A stretch of DNA of 64,000 bases from an uncultured cyanobacterium (GCA_937944885.1 CALFBB010000023.1:1-64000), one strand, 5' to 3'; positions 53,605 through 63,473 are shown, counted from the first letter of the stretch. Translations and numbers: made by a program. Notes: a model not told the origin generated them from the letters alone.

Positions 53605-55026
53605 ATGATCTCACCCCCGCTTGCTGAGTGCCCCCTCCTCACTTCTAAGAGATCTCACAAGAGATCCCAGGGATCCCGAGCGCAGCTTTTGCTGCACTTG
53701 CAGGGGTGGTACTGGCAGCAGGAGGGCATGGCCTATGGGGTAGGTCTAGCTTGGTTGGAGCTGAGTTTTTGGGGCATGGGACGCGGGGACACCTGGATCT
53801 TGTGGAGCCGATATGCCGAGGAGTTGTTCAGATATGCCCTTGAGGCCAGTTGTTGCTGTACGGTTCTCTGTGTTTCTCGTGCTTATTTAGAAGAGACGCC
53901 AGAGGCTATTCCGCCGGTTCAAAGAAGGGAGCCTCAGCCTCTCTATTGGGAGAGCTGGGTATCTTTTCTTTTGCATCTGCTGCTGCTGCTGCCGCTGGCC
54001 TGGTGGGGATTCCGGCCTCCAGAGCCAGAATCCTTTATTCCCATCACCCTTTGGCTAGAAGACCCTCCTGTAGAACCCGCATTACCGCAAGCGGAAACAG
54101 AACCGGATCCCCCTGAAGAAACGGCCCCGCCGCCCCCTGAAGTGCCCCCACCTGCGCTGAGGGAGCCTGTCAGTGAGTCTATCTCTGCTGCTCCACCCCC
54201 CTTACCTGAACAACCGTTGCCGCTTTCCCCTTCTGTACAGGCTGAGTCTTTGCTGGTCCAACAAACGCCTACGCCATCCCCAACCCCTCCGCCAACACCG
54301 ACACCCACCCCCGCAGCCACTCCCGCAGCCACTCCCGCAGCCACCCCAATGCTTACTCCATCTCCCACGCCGACGCCACCCCCCACACCTACTCCTCCAC
54401 CGGCACCCACACCGGCCTCAACTCCGCTAGCTTCTCCCACCCCTTCTCCTGTCGCGACTTCTACCCCTGTTCCCACCCCGCTGGCCCCTTCACCGGCTCC
54501 GGCTGCTCAGGTTGCTCAAGAGCGGGAGCCGGATCCCTTGCCGAGACCTCGCTTTACCCCTCTCCTACAAGGGATCCGATCCGCTGCTTCCTCAACTGCT
54601 TCCACAACCGCTTCCGGAGCAGCCGGTTCCTCGCAAACGGTAACCACCGCTCCAGGGAGGGAACCCGCTGTCTCCTCTCTTGCGCCTGAATCCGGTTTGT
54701 CTTCCCCTGCTGCTAGCCCCCCTGCTGCTGTTGCTGTCAATCCCCAGCCGGATATCCTTGCCCGACCGATTCCAGGGCGCAACCCTCCTCCCCAGTACCC
54801 GCCACAAGCTCGCCGCCTCAATCAACAGGGGCAGGTGCTACTGAGAGCCAAAGTTAATACCCAGGGGCAAGTAGAGCAGGTGGAGATCCTCTCCTCAAGT
54901 GGTTTTCCGGCTTTAGACAGTGCTGCTCAGCAAGCGGTGCAAGGGTGGCAATTCAGCCCTGCTCTAAAAAACAATCTCCCGATTGAATCTTGGGTAACAG
55001 TACCCATTCAATTTGCCCTCAACTGA
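53605..55026 (+). CDS. TonB family protein with unusual N-terminal extension
   Basis: The 473-residue protein has a C-terminal TonB domain (about 385-470: RNPPPQYPPQARR, GQVLLRAKVNTQG, SSGFPALDSAAQQAVQGW). A Pro/Thr/Ser-rich spacer of about 240 residues spans the periplasm, with PTPTPTP-type repeats and three ATPA units. The single membrane helix (SFLLHLLLLLPLAWWG) lies near residue 120 rather than at the N-terminus. About 115 residues precede it, with no similarity I recognise (GWYWQQEGM, WLELSFWGMGRGDTW). It would energise the receptor; exbB/exbD are not in the window. ATG 53605 is chosen over a TTG at 53596. Confidence 0.85.
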   Translation: MISPPLAECPLLTSKRSHKRSQGSRAQLLLHLQGWYWQQEGMAYGVGLAWLELSFWGMGRGDTWILWSRYAEELFRYALEASCCCTVLCVSRAYLEETPEAIPPVQRREPQPLYWESWVSFLLHLLLLLPLAWWGFRPPEPESFIPITLWLEDPPVEPALPQAETEPDPPEETAPPPPEVPPPALREPVSESISAAPPPLPEQPLPLSPSVQAESLLVQQTPTPSPTPPPTPTPTPAATPAATPAATPMLTPSPTPTPPPTPTPPPAPTPASTPLASPTPSPVATSTPVPTPLAPSPAPAAQVAQEREPDPLPRPRFTPLLQGIRSAASSTASTTASGAAGSSQTVTTAPGREPAVSSLAPESGLSSPAASPPAAVAVNPQPDILARPIPGRNPPPQYPPQARRLNQQGQVLLRAKVNTQGQVEQVEILSSSGFPALDSAAQQAVQGWQFSPALKNNLPIESWVTVPIQFALN

Positions 55027-55085
55027 CCCCTTACCTGGGGAATGGTCCAAAAGATGCTGTTGTTTTTTCCTACGGAGGTTAGCCC

Positions 55086-55970
55086 ATGCTTTACCGTTAC
55101 TCTCGCCGCCAAATGGCAGTGCTTACTCTCTCGGGCTTAGGGGCTTGGTGGTGGGGCCATGCTGCAGGAGCGCAAATTCAGCCCCAACAGCCTTTGTTTC
55201 AGACACCTGTCAAGCGTGTTGCCAGCCTTACCAGCTTAACGGCGGATATTCTTTATCGCCTGGCCCCTGAAAAATTGGTGGGGATCCCGTCCGGGCAGCT
55301 CTTGGAATCGGATCCGCGCTTTCAGGGTATGACCCGTTTGGGCCTGGGCAACCAACCCAACCTGGAGCAACTGGTGGCTTTGCAACCGGAGTGGGTGGTG
55401 GGGGCCACTGGTTTTCACAATACTCTGGCCGAACGGTTGCAGGAATTGGGGATCCCGACTTATCTAACTTCTGTCAACAATTGGCAGGCCCTGGAAGAGA
55501 CCATCACCACTCTGGCTGCCGCCCTGGGAGTAGATCCCCAGCCTTTGCTACAGGAGTATGGATCCCTTTTGCCTCAGGAACTGCCCAATCCTCGGCCCAA
55601 AACGCTGCTGCTGGCGGGTACTCAACCGATTCTGTCTCCCAATCGGGAAAGCTGGGCCGGAGATCTACTGGAACGCTTTGGGGCCGATAATTTGACAGCC
55701 ACTCTGCAAAGCCAAGGGCAATTTCGCGGCTATGTCACCCTTTCAGCAGAGCGTATCCTGGAGGCTAATCCGGAAATTCTGTTAGTGGTCAACCCGGAGG
55801 CGGCGGATCCCTTGGCCTTTTTCCGCTCCCGTCCCTTCTGGAATCAACTGCAGGCGGTGCAAACTCAGAGGGTGTATGCCTTCGACTATTACGGCTTGGT
55901 CAATCCGGGTAGCCTAGAAAAAATTAAGGCGACCTGTGAGCGGCTAGCAGAAGTTTTGTCCGGTAGCTGA
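55086..55970 (+). CDS. FecB/BtuF-type periplasmic substrate-binding protein
   Basis: The 294-residue protein has a signal peptide (RRQMAVLTLSGLGAWWWGHAAGA region) and the two-lobe helical-hinge fold of cluster A-II binding proteins: KRVASLTSLTADILYRLAP, NLEQLVALQPEWVV, and the ending YYGLVNPGSLEKI. It delivers the ligand to the permease encoded at the cluster start. GGAGG lies 7 nt before the ATG. No lipobox is apparent, so it is likely soluble in the periplasm. Confidence 0.88.
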   Translation: MLYRYSRRQMAVLTLSGLGAWWWGHAAGAQIQPQQPLFQTPVKRVASLTSLTADILYRLAPEKLVGIPSGQLLESDPRFQGMTRLGLGNQPNLEQLVALQPEWVVGATGFHNTLAERLQELGIPTYLTSVNNWQALEETITTLAAALGVDPQPLLQEYGSLLPQELPNPRPKTLLLAGTQPILSPNRESWAGDLLERFGADNLTATLQSQGQFRGYVTLSAERILEANPEILLVVNPEAADPLAFFRSRPFWNQLQAVQTQRVYAFDYYGLVNPGSLEKIKATCERLAEVLSGS

Positions 55971-56126
55971 TGATAATTGCCACCCAAGCAGAAGATGGAC
56001 CCAGTAAGCGCACCTCAGCTGCTTCAATCCACTCCCTAGCCCTGAGAGTTCGGCTCCTTCTCCACCAAGATCCGCCGTAGTGCTCCACCCATAGTGGTGC
56101 TGTGCAGCTAGCTTGAGCAGGATGAG

Positions 56127-56960
56127 TCAATCCAGCAGCCCTGACCAGCGCAGGTACCCTTCCACCAATTGGGGTCCCGCCAAGGCTGCTACCACTGCAC
56201 CCATGGCTAAGTAAGGGCCAAAGGGGATGGGTTTACCGAAGCGAGCTTGCCCCAATCCCACACTACCCAGCAAGCCCAAAAGGCAACCAGCTATCAGGCT
56301 GACCACCACCCCCGTCCACCCCAGCCACATGCCGATTAAAGCCAGCAACTTGCCATCCCCCAATCCCATGGCTTCCCGCTTGAGCACCCAACGGGCCAAG
56401 AGGCCAATTCCTTCCAGCAGCCAAATGCCCAACACGGCTCCTGCAATGCCTTCTAGCAGCGACATCCCCACGGCTACCCCAGATCCGGATCCCTCCAGCC
56501 AAGGCAAGGCCAACCGAGCCACCAGGCCTGCCAGTAACCCAGAACGGGTGAGTTCTTCCAACAGCAGAAAGGTATCCAGATCAATCAGGGCCAAAGCCAG
56601 TAGCCAACTGAACAAGACGCAGCTGAGGAACCCTTGGGCTGAAAACCCCAAAACCCCAATACTGAGGGCAAATAATACCATCGTCAGCGCTTCCACTGCC
56701 GGATAACGCCAGCTGATGGTTACCCCACAGTGACGGCAGCGCCCCCGCACCCAAAACCAACCCAAAATGGGGATGTTCTCGGTGGGACCTAGGGGGGTTT
56801 TGCAAGCTGGGCAATGGGATCCAGGATGAATTAAGGACATTCCATGGGGAAGGCGGTAAACCACCACATTCAAAAAGCTGCCCACACAAGCTCCCAACAG
56901 CAACACCGCCACCCAAGCCAGTAGGCGAAACTCCCAGGAGGTGACAAGAAGGTTGAGCAT
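56127..56960 (-). CDS. pilD: Prepilin peptidase/N-methyltransferase
   Basis: PilD removes the leader of type IV prepilins and pseudopilins and methylates the new N-terminus. The 277-residue membrane protein has GSFLNVVVYRLP, the zinc-type cysteine pairs (CPAC and CRHC), and GLGDGK with the second catalytic aspartate. The first catalytic Asp lies in ALIDLDTFLLLEELT; the usual LPD after it reads LEE, a mild deviation. It can process the pseudopilins encoded at 5.9-16 kb. Confidence 0.93.
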   Translation of the reverse strand: MLNLLVTSWEFRLLAWVAVLLLGACVGSFLNVVVYRLPHGMSLIHPGSHCPACKTPLGPTENIPILGWFWVRGRCRHCGVTISWRYPAVEALTMVLFALSIGVLGFSAQGFLSCVLFSWLLALALIDLDTFLLLEELTRSGLLAGLVARLALPWLEGSGSGVAVGMSLLEGIAGAVLGIWLLEGIGLLARWVLKREAMGLGDGKLLALIGMWLGWTGVVVSLIAGCLLGLLGSVGLGQARFGKPIPFGPYLAMGAVVAALAGPQLVEGYLRWSGLLD

Positions 56961-57033
56961 GAGTAGCCACCCACAGATAAGCAGGTTTGTCCTGCTATCC
57001 TACTTTCTGGAGAAGACCCTCAGAAACGGAACT

Positions 57034-57234
57034 CTAGACCGCCTGTTCCAAATGCTGAATCGGGATAAAAGTTTCTTGGGGCAAGAGGATGGGAAAATCC
57101 GAAAAGATAAGGTCTCCCCGCAGTGTACGGCGATGAATGACCACGCCCCGCGGGGGTTGCTCCAGCACATCCGGTCGATACTGCAAATGGAATTGATAAA
57201 TCTGGCGAGCTGCTTGAACCAAAGTGCTGTCCAT
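57034..57234 (-). CDS. Small hypothetical protein, 66 aa
   Basis: The protein is compact, with no low complexity: an N-terminal helix (STLVQAARQIYQFHLQYR) and a beta-rich second half (GVVIHRRTLRGDLIFSDFPILLP). An AGGTAGGAA sequence upstream of the ATG supports translation. I do not recognise the family. It is transcribed toward pilD, which starts 73 bp downstream. The region 57235-57527 upstream shows only an A-run (near 57354-57362) and no gene. Confidence 0.6.
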   Translation of the reverse strand: MDSTLVQAARQIYQFHLQYRPDVLEQPPRGVVIHRRTLRGDLIFSDFPILLPQETFIPIQHLEQAV

Positions 57235-57527
57235 GAGCTGTTTTCCTACCTTGCGAAGCTCACTACTAACCTAACGACATTCGGAAGAGTTTTTTGAATC
57301 GGTAACCTTCTGTGCACAGCCCTTAGACACTTTTAGAAATGCTTAAGGTTCCTTAAAAAAAAGGATCCCCTCCGCAAGGCCATAGGTCCGAGACCCACCC
57401 CTTTCCGAAGCTGAAGCCTCCAAACCGGCCCACCGGTTGGAAAGCCTGAACCTTAGGATATCGCCGATAGCGGCTTGTGGGTCATTTTTACCCAATCTTA
57501 ACCTTTTCCGCCCCTTGCATGGTTTGT

Positions 57528-60260
57528 TTACTCTGGGGAGCCTGTGGCAGCCATACCATCTGTCTCTGACGGTTTACCGCTGTGGGAATGGGGAACAAAA
57601 TCGGATCCCATGCTATATGAGGAGCCGCGGTAACTGGGTTTGGGGTTCAGTTTGTCCTGGAAGCGGCTGATGATCTGGATGGTGCGCTGCACATCGGCGG
57701 GGAAAATAACCACCAGATCCCCGGGTTGCGCCCTCTCCAGAGCTGTTTCAATGGCGATTGCCTCATGCAGAACTTCTTGTAACGTATCCCCTGGTTTTTC
57801 CTGTTCCCACCCCTGCCGAATCAAGGCTGCCACTTCCCCTGGCTCCCGACCGCGACGGTCATCATCTTCTTTGACGATGGCTCGGTCAAACATGCGGGCT
57901 GCCAGTACCCCCAACTCCTGCAGATCACTGTTACGCCGATCCCCAGGCCCACCAATCACACCGATTTTTTGCTGACACTCCCAGCGCTCCAGGGTGGTTT
58001 GAATGGCCTCGTAACCCGCCGGATTGTGGGCGTAATCCACCAACACTTGGTAGCCACCGACATCAAATAGGTTCAAGCGACCGGGAGTTTGGGCCACAGA
58101 ACTGGTGAAGGTGCCCAGGGCCATGCGAATGTCATCAATGGAAACTCCGTGTAGAAAGGCCACCAAGGTTGCTGCTAGAGCATTTTGAATCATAAAGCTG
58201 GCTTTGCCAGAGAGGGTGAGGGGAATGTTGGTGACATCCTCAATGCGCAGCTTCCAGCCGCGTTTGACAATCGCAATGTACCCCTCTTCATAAACTGCGG
58301 CAGTCCCCCCAGAGGCAATGTGCTTTTGAATCAAGGGGTTTTCTGGGTTCATACTGAAGTAAGCCACTGTTGCCTTGACGTTTTCGGCCATGGCGGCTAC
58401 TAAGCCATCGTCTGCATTCAAGACGGCATAGCCCTGAGGATGCACTGCTTCCACCAAAACTGACTTCACCCGCGCCATTTCTTCCAAGGTTTCAATGTCA
58501 CCAATGCCCAGGTGATCTGATGTAACATTGAGGACCACTCCAATGTCACATTCAGGAAAGCCCAGCCCCTCCCGCAAAATGCCGCCGCGTGCAGTTTCCA
58601 GTACGGCCACTTCCACGGTGGGATCCCGTAGCACCAGGCGAGCACTGTAGGGCCCTGTCATATCCCCCTTGGCAATCTGATGGTTTTGGATATAAACCCC
58701 ATCGGTGGTGGTAAAGCCAACTCGCTTGCCGATGCCTTTGAGAATGTGAGCAATCAAGCGGGTGGTGGTGGTTTTGCCGTTGGTGCCGGTTACTGCCAGG
58801 ATCGGAATACGAGTGTGGCTGCCGGGAGGGAACAGCATATCCAGGATGGGCTCGGCCACGTTGCGTGGGATCCCTTCGCTGGGGGCCAGGTGCATGCGTA
58901 AGCCGGGAGAGGCATTCACTTCCACAATGCCACCTCCGGTTTCGTTGACAGGCTGGGTAATATCCGGACAGATTAAATCAATCCCGGCTACATCCAGACC
59001 AATAATTTGGGCGGCCCGCTCGGCAATAAAGGCGTTGTAGGGGTGGATGATGTCGGTGCAATCGACAGCAATGCCGCCGGTACTGAGGTTGGCGGTGGAT
59101 TTAAGGGTGCAGTGTTCGCCGCGGGGCAGCACAGTCTCTAGGGTGTAGCCTTTGCCCTCAAGGATGCGGCGGGTCATATCATCGACACTGATCACGGTTA
59201 GGACATTTTCATGACCATAACCACGGCGGGGATCCCGATTCACTTCATCGATTAACTCTTGGATGGTAGAGCGACCATCCCCGACAACGTAGGCCGGGAT
59301 CCGCTTGGCCACCGCCACCAGTTTGTTATTGATCACCAACAGACGGTAATCATCCCCAAGCAGGTGTTTTTCCACCAACACCACATCTGAGTATTGTCTG
59401 GCAGCATCGTAGGCGATTTCGGCAGCCTCCAGATTGGTGATGTGGACGGTGATTCCTTTGCCATGGTTGGCATTGAGGGGTTTGATCACCACCGGGTAGC
59501 CCCCTACATCTTCGATGGTGGCTGCCAGTTCACTGCGGCGACGCACCGTATATCCCTTGGGCACCGGGATCCCCATATCCTGCAGCAGCTCTTTGGTGGC
59601 CCGTTTGTCTCCCGCCAAGTCGGTCGCGATGATGCTGGTTTTTTCGGTGGTGGTGGCTTCAATGCGTTTTTGATACACCCCATACCCCAGTTGCACCAGG
59701 GAGCCCTTGCTCAGGCGCAAATGAGGGATCCCCCGCAGCGTTGCTTCATCCAACAAAGCCTGGGTGCTGGGGCCAAAGCGAACATTTTCACGAATTTCCC
59801 GCAGCTCTTGGATATCCAACTCCAGATCCCGGCGGTAGTCTTCCCCATTCACCAGGGCTTGACAGAGATACACGGCCGCCTTGGCCGCAAACCGTCCGGC
59901 TTCTGCCTCTTGATACTCGAACACCACGTTGTAGGTACCGGGGATGGAGGTTTCGCGGGTACGGCCAAAAGTCACCCGCATCCCGGCCATTGTCTGCATC
60001 TCTAGGGCCACATGCTCAACCACATGCCCCATCCAGGTGCCCTCTTCCACCCGTTGCAAGAAACCGCCGTAGCAACCACGGGAGCATTGATGTTCCCACA
60101 AACCCGGCAACAAGGCTTCCAACCCTTCTTTGAACCCTGGGATCTTATTGGTGGGGCGATCCTTGAGATCTTCAAGATCAAGTCGCATTTGAATCAACTT
60201 ATGGCGACGAATGCTCCAGTAATTGGGACCACTGAGAACGCGAATGGATTGGATGCGCAT
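57528..60260 (-). CDS. cphA: Cyanophycin synthetase
   Basis: CphA polymerises aspartate and arginine into cyanophycin, a nitrogen reserve. The 910-residue protein has the N-terminal domain (SGPNYWSIRRHKLIQMRLDLE split), a central ATP-grasp domain with VVIKPLNANHGKGI, and a Mur-ligase-like C-terminal domain with the P-loop GTNGKTTTTR and the VDYAHNPAG motif. Length is normal, with an additional Ser/Pro tail. cphB, the cyanophycinase gene often adjacent, is not in this window. Confidence 0.97.
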   Translation of the reverse strand: MRIQSIRVLSGPNYWSIRRHKLIQMRLDLEDLKDRPTNKIPGFKEGLEALLPGLWEHQCSRGCYGGFLQRVEEGTWMGHVVEHVALEMQTMAGMRVTFGRTRETSIPGTYNVVFEYQEAEAGRFAAKAAVYLCQALVNGEDYRRDLELDIQELREIRENVRFGPSTQALLDEATLRGIPHLRLSKGSLVQLGYGVYQKRIEATTTEKTSIIATDLAGDKRATKELLQDMGIPVPKGYTVRRRSELAATIEDVGGYPVVIKPLNANHGKGITVHITNLEAAEIAYDAARQYSDVVLVEKHLLGDDYRLLVINNKLVAVAKRIPAYVVGDGRSTIQELIDEVNRDPRRGYGHENVLTVISVDDMTRRILEGKGYTLETVLPRGEHCTLKSTANLSTGGIAVDCTDIIHPYNAFIAERAAQIIGLDVAGIDLICPDITQPVNETGGGIVEVNASPGLRMHLAPSEGIPRNVAEPILDMLFPPGSHTRIPILAVTGTNGKTTTTRLIAHILKGIGKRVGFTTTDGVYIQNHQIAKGDMTGPYSARLVLRDPTVEVAVLETARGGILREGLGFPECDIGVVLNVTSDHLGIGDIETLEEMARVKSVLVEAVHPQGYAVLNADDGLVAAMAENVKATVAYFSMNPENPLIQKHIASGGTAAVYEEGYIAIVKRGWKLRIEDVTNIPLTLSGKASFMIQNALAATLVAFLHGVSIDDIRMALGTFTSSVAQTPGRLNLFDVGGYQVLVDYAHNPAGYEAIQTTLERWECQQKIGVIGGPGDRRNSDLQELGVLAARMFDRAIVKEDDDRRGREPGEVAALIRQGWEQEKPGDTLQEVLHEAIAIETALERAQPGDLVVIFPADVQRTIQIISRFQDKLNPKPSYRGSSYSMGSDFVPHSHSGKPSETDGMAATGSPE

Positions 60261-60458
60261 AAAGTCGGGTGAGACGGATTCGGTAGTAGCAAAGGACAGG
60301 CCAAAGGCGGGATCCCCTTAAGTGGGTCCTCTTTCTTGCCCTAATCTACACTCCCTTTGCACTAACCAAGAAAGAGTATTTTTCAATACCCTTTTTTAGG
60401 GTAGGAGAAGTTCTCTACTCTACCGGATGGTGGAGAGCGTTAACATCCTGGAAGTCAT

Positions 60459-60977
60459 TTACACAATAATCAGCTTGCGCAAAAAGGGGATGACTGCTTC
60501 CTGTACCTTTTCTGGCCAATCCTGCTGGGGGTAATAGCCCACCTGCTGGAGTTTGACCACCTGAGCTTTCGGGAGCCGTTGGCAGAATGTCTCTACTAGC
60601 GCAAAGGGTAACCAGCGATCCTGCATCCCCCAGGCAATCAAAGTTGGCCGTTCCCAGGTTGTCAATCCTGCCTCCAATTCCTTCGTCACCTCGGGCAAAC
60701 TCAGGTTCTGTACCGTTGCGAATAAGGCCCGTCCGGTGGCGGAGGTGGTCAGAAAGGGGCGCCGATACACCTGTAAATCTAAATCTTTATCTTTAAGCTG
60801 GTAGGTACCGCCGGTTTCCAGGGTGCGATCCACCAAGAGCGGATCCTGAGTCAGCATATCCCCCAGCAAAGGGATCCCAAAGGCTCGAATCGACCAGGGC
60901 AGCTTGGCGCTTTGGCCAATTGGGGTATTGAGCTTACCCTCTTGGGAAGGGTCCAGGGGCGGAAAAAGCCCATCCAA
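60459..60977 (-). pseudogene. Broken alpha/beta hydrolase
   Basis: The frame encodes only the C-terminal half of an alpha/beta hydrolase: a cap region and then the strand with the acid residue (LIAWGMQDRWLPF) and a GYYPQQDWPEKV segment where the family has GHxPQxDxPE. The catalytic histidine is thus a tyrosine, and the nucleophile elbow GxSxG is absent altogether because the frame starts too late. The frame can be read upstream to about 61073 without recovering a nucleophile. There is no ATG; the first possible codon is TTG. It is best regarded as decayed. A possible terminator-like stem lies at about 60400-60425. Confidence 0.65.
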
Positions 60978-61197
60978 CTGCTGGAGCAGCTCGCACCTCA
61001 GATCAAGAAGATAGAGAGGCGTTGGCTGGCTATGCTCCGGTGGAATGCTAAAACGGTGAAGGGAGAGGGATCCTTAGATTAGATTTTGTCTGCGGCAACG
61101 TTGGATGCAAAGTGAACCTTTGCCACAACATCTGTCAACCAATGTCAACCAAGACCTGTTAATTAGATCACAAGGTAGATCACAAGAGGGAGTGGGC

Positions 61198-61734
61198 ATG
61201 AGCGAAAGCTGGACGAAACGGCTACGCAATGGATTGATTGCTTTGGCAGCAGTGGTTCTGGCAACAGGACTCTTTTTGGCCAATCAGAATCGCCATGCCA
61301 CTGTCAGCCTAGAAGCGCTGGCACAAAGGGCCGTCCCTCTGGAAGAGGCCCAGGCCAATGCCAAACCTTCTCTGGTGGAGTTTTACGCCGATTGGTGTAC
61401 GACCTGTCGGTCTATGGCACCGGTGCTGGCCAACCTGAAAGATGAGTTTGCTCAACAGGTGAACTTTGTCATGTTAAATGTGGACAACCCGAAATGGCTG
61501 CCGGAACTGAGCCGCTATCGGGTAAATGGGATCCCGCATTTTTTATTTTTGGATCGAGAGGGCACAGCTTTGGGATCGGCAATTGGGGAGCAGCCAGAAT
61601 CGGTGTTACGGGCCAACTTGCTGGCTCTGGCCACGGGTGCTCCCTTGCAGCTAACGGGCAGTGGCCCTGTCTCTGAGTTGGAGCGCAATTCTCCGCTTCT
61701 GCCTCATCAACCGGATCCCCGTAGTCATGGGTGA
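61198..61734 (+). CDS. txlA: Membrane-anchored thioredoxin (TxlA/HCF164-like)
   Basis: The 178-residue protein has an N-terminal membrane helix (LIALAAVVLATGLFLA) and a thioredoxin domain with the WCTTC active site in FYADWCTTCRSM. This matches TxlA/HCF164, which reduces thiols in the thylakoid lumen and is needed for cytochrome b6f assembly. I chose ATG 61198 with GGGAG 5 nt upstream; a frame from 61105 adds an unlikely extension. The cis-Pro of the fold is in NGIPHFLF. Confidence 0.88.
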   Translation: MSESWTKRLRNGLIALAAVVLATGLFLANQNRHATVSLEALAQRAVPLEEAQANAKPSLVEFYADWCTTCRSMAPVLANLKDEFAQQVNFVMLNVDNPKWLPELSRYRVNGIPHFLFLDREGTALGSAIGEQPESVLRANLLALATGAPLQLTGSGPVSELERNSPLLPHQPDPRSHG

Positions 61735-61839
61735 GAATGGCTGGCTTGCCGGTTCGGGTAACCTGCTACTCCTGTTTGGTAGAGGTTCGGTCGAGTTTAT
61801 CCATTCCTTCCGCTCACATCACTGGGTTGAGGAGGTTGC

Positions 61840-62982
61840 CTAGCGCAAGGGTGTCTGTTGGGATCCCTCTGCTGGTCTGAGGGCAAATGACCTTAGGTCA
61901 CACAGCTGCGTTTCCCCTTGGAGCACCAGATCTCGTAGGATAGCCGCAGTAATGGGGGCCAGCAGCACTCCGTTGCGATAATGGCCGGTGGCAAGGTAGA
62001 GATTGCTATAGCCGGGAGCTAAGCCAAGAATGGGCGCTCGTTGGCCGCTGGGTCGGGGGCGCTGACCGGCCCAATGCTCCATGAGGGTGGCTTCTGCTAG
62101 CGCCGGACACAGAGCAACGGCTCGGGCCAGCAAATCCTGCAAGGCCAGCAGCGTTGGTTGGGGATGGGGAGCATGAAACTCTACGGTTGCACCTATCCAC
62201 AGGGATCCATCCCCAAGGGGCACCAAGTGTAACTCTTCATCGGTGATCACCGGCCCTAGCAGGATATGGGGAGCTTTAACCCGCAGTGCCTGTCCTTTGA
62301 CCGCTTGCAGCGGTAGCTGCAGCTGCAGTTGATCTGCCAGTGGGGAACTCCCCAAGCCGGCAGCCAGAATCACCTGCCCCGCCGAGAGACTGAGATTTGG
62401 GGTGTAAACGGCGTGGACACGAAAAAGGGGATCCGGGCTGCGCTTCAACCGCTGGACCGGCTGATGGAAGAAGAAGCGAGCCCCACGGCTTTGGGCGGCC
62501 TCCACGAGAGCCTGGGTGAGGAGCTTGGGTTGAATTTGCCGATCTTGAGGGGAATAGATGGCCCCGGCCCGATCCGTTCGCAACCCCGGTTGCAGGGATC
62601 CCAGCTCGGAAGGGCTTAAAAGGTGAAGGGAATAGCCGGCGGCCTGACGGGCCAGCAGTGTAGCTTGCCAAGCCTCAGCTTCCCCCTCTTTGAGCAGCTG
62701 CAGCAGACCACGTCGATTGACCGGCAAGCTACGACCTAGGTCTGCTTCTAAGCGGGCAATCCAGGGATCAAACTGCGCCAAGCTTTTGAGGCGCAAATTC
62801 ACCGTCTCTCCACCGGGTTGCTGACTGGAGATACCCACCAGTACCCCCAAGGCTGCTCCGGTAGAGCCTGCTGCCGGATCCCTGGCATCAACTGCAATCA
62901 CCGATAGACCGGCGACAGCCAGCTCATAGGCAATGGCACAGCCCACTACCCCACAGCCAATCACCACCACATCACACTTCAA
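61840..62982 (-). CDS. FAD-dependent amino acid oxidase (ThiO/DadA family)
   Basis: The 380-residue protein has an FAD-binding GCGVVGCAIAYELA motif at the N-terminus and the C-terminal GHYRNGVLLAP region of glycine oxidase/D-amino acid dehydrogenase relatives. ThiO-type enzymes supply dehydroglycine for thiamine synthesis in many cyanobacteria, which is a plausible role, but no thi gene is adjacent. The GNAT gene lies 11 bp upstream on the same strand. Confidence 0.85.
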   Translation of the reverse strand: MKCDVVVIGCGVVGCAIAYELAVAGLSVIAVDARDPAAGSTGAALGVLVGISSQQPGGETVNLRLKSLAQFDPWIARLEADLGRSLPVNRRGLLQLLKEGEAEAWQATLLARQAAGYSLHLLSPSELGSLQPGLRTDRAGAIYSPQDRQIQPKLLTQALVEAAQSRGARFFFHQPVQRLKRSPDPLFRVHAVYTPNLSLSAGQVILAAGLGSSPLADQLQLQLPLQAVKGQALRVKAPHILLGPVITDEELHLVPLGDGSLWIGATVEFHAPHPQPTLLALQDLLARAVALCPALAEATLMEHWAGQRPRPSGQRAPILGLAPGYSNLYLATGHYRNGVLLAPITAAILRDLVLQGETQLCDLRSFALRPAEGSQQTPLR

Positions 62983-62993
62983 GGGTAGAATCC

Positions 62994-63473
62994 TTAACGC
63001 AGCGACTTTTCGTAGTGATACTCGACCGAGTTGCTGCGGTCGTGCAGCTGGCGGGTTTCCGGCAACCGTGTGTAGCCTAGCCGTTCATAGACGCGATGGG
63101 CTGTGGTGAAACGGGTGTCTGTCCAGAGATGAACGAACCTTGCCTGCTGCTGTCGGGCTGTTGTTTCCACCTGTTCAATCAGCCGCCGCCCTAAGCCCCT
63201 ACCACGCACAGTGGGGAGGGTGTAAAGTTTTTTCAGTTCCATGCGCTCTGGCCTTTCGGTGGGTACCATGCCCACACAGCCCACCACCTGTTCCTGCTGT
63301 TGTGCTACCCAAAGAAATCCCCCTAGCTGGGCAAAAGCAGTAGCCGGCTGAAGCAGCTCCGGAACTTCCTCTAAATCCAAGACACAACCTGGATATTCGG
63401 CAAAGACTACTTCCAAGATGTGAAGCAAAGCAGCACTGTCGGTATCTTCCACCGGGCGAATCTCAATCTGCAT
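62994..63473 (-). CDS. GNAT family N-acetyltransferase
   Basis: The 159-residue protein has the acetyl-CoA motif A (LYTLPTVRGRGLGRRLIEQVE) and the FTTAHRVYERLGY motif B, typical of GNAT enzymes that acetylate an unidentified amine. ATG 63473 is preferred; TTG 63482 is in frame. It is probably co-transcribed with the ThiO-like gene. Confidence 0.88.
   Translation of the reverse strand: MQIEIRPVEDTDSAALLHILEVVFAEYPGCVLDLEEVPELLQPATAFAQLGGFLWVAQQQEQVVGCVGMVPTERPERMELKKLYTLPTVRGRGLGRRLIEQVETTARQQQARFVHLWTDTRFTTAHRVYERLGYTRLPETRQLHDRSNSVEYHYEKSLR

Noticed and set aside
49154-55970. Assignment of the uptake cluster to vitamin B12 (btu) genes
   Set aside because: The receptor plug and FRAP/NPDL boxes look more like haem-type receptors and there is no B12 riboswitch; the ligand is left open.
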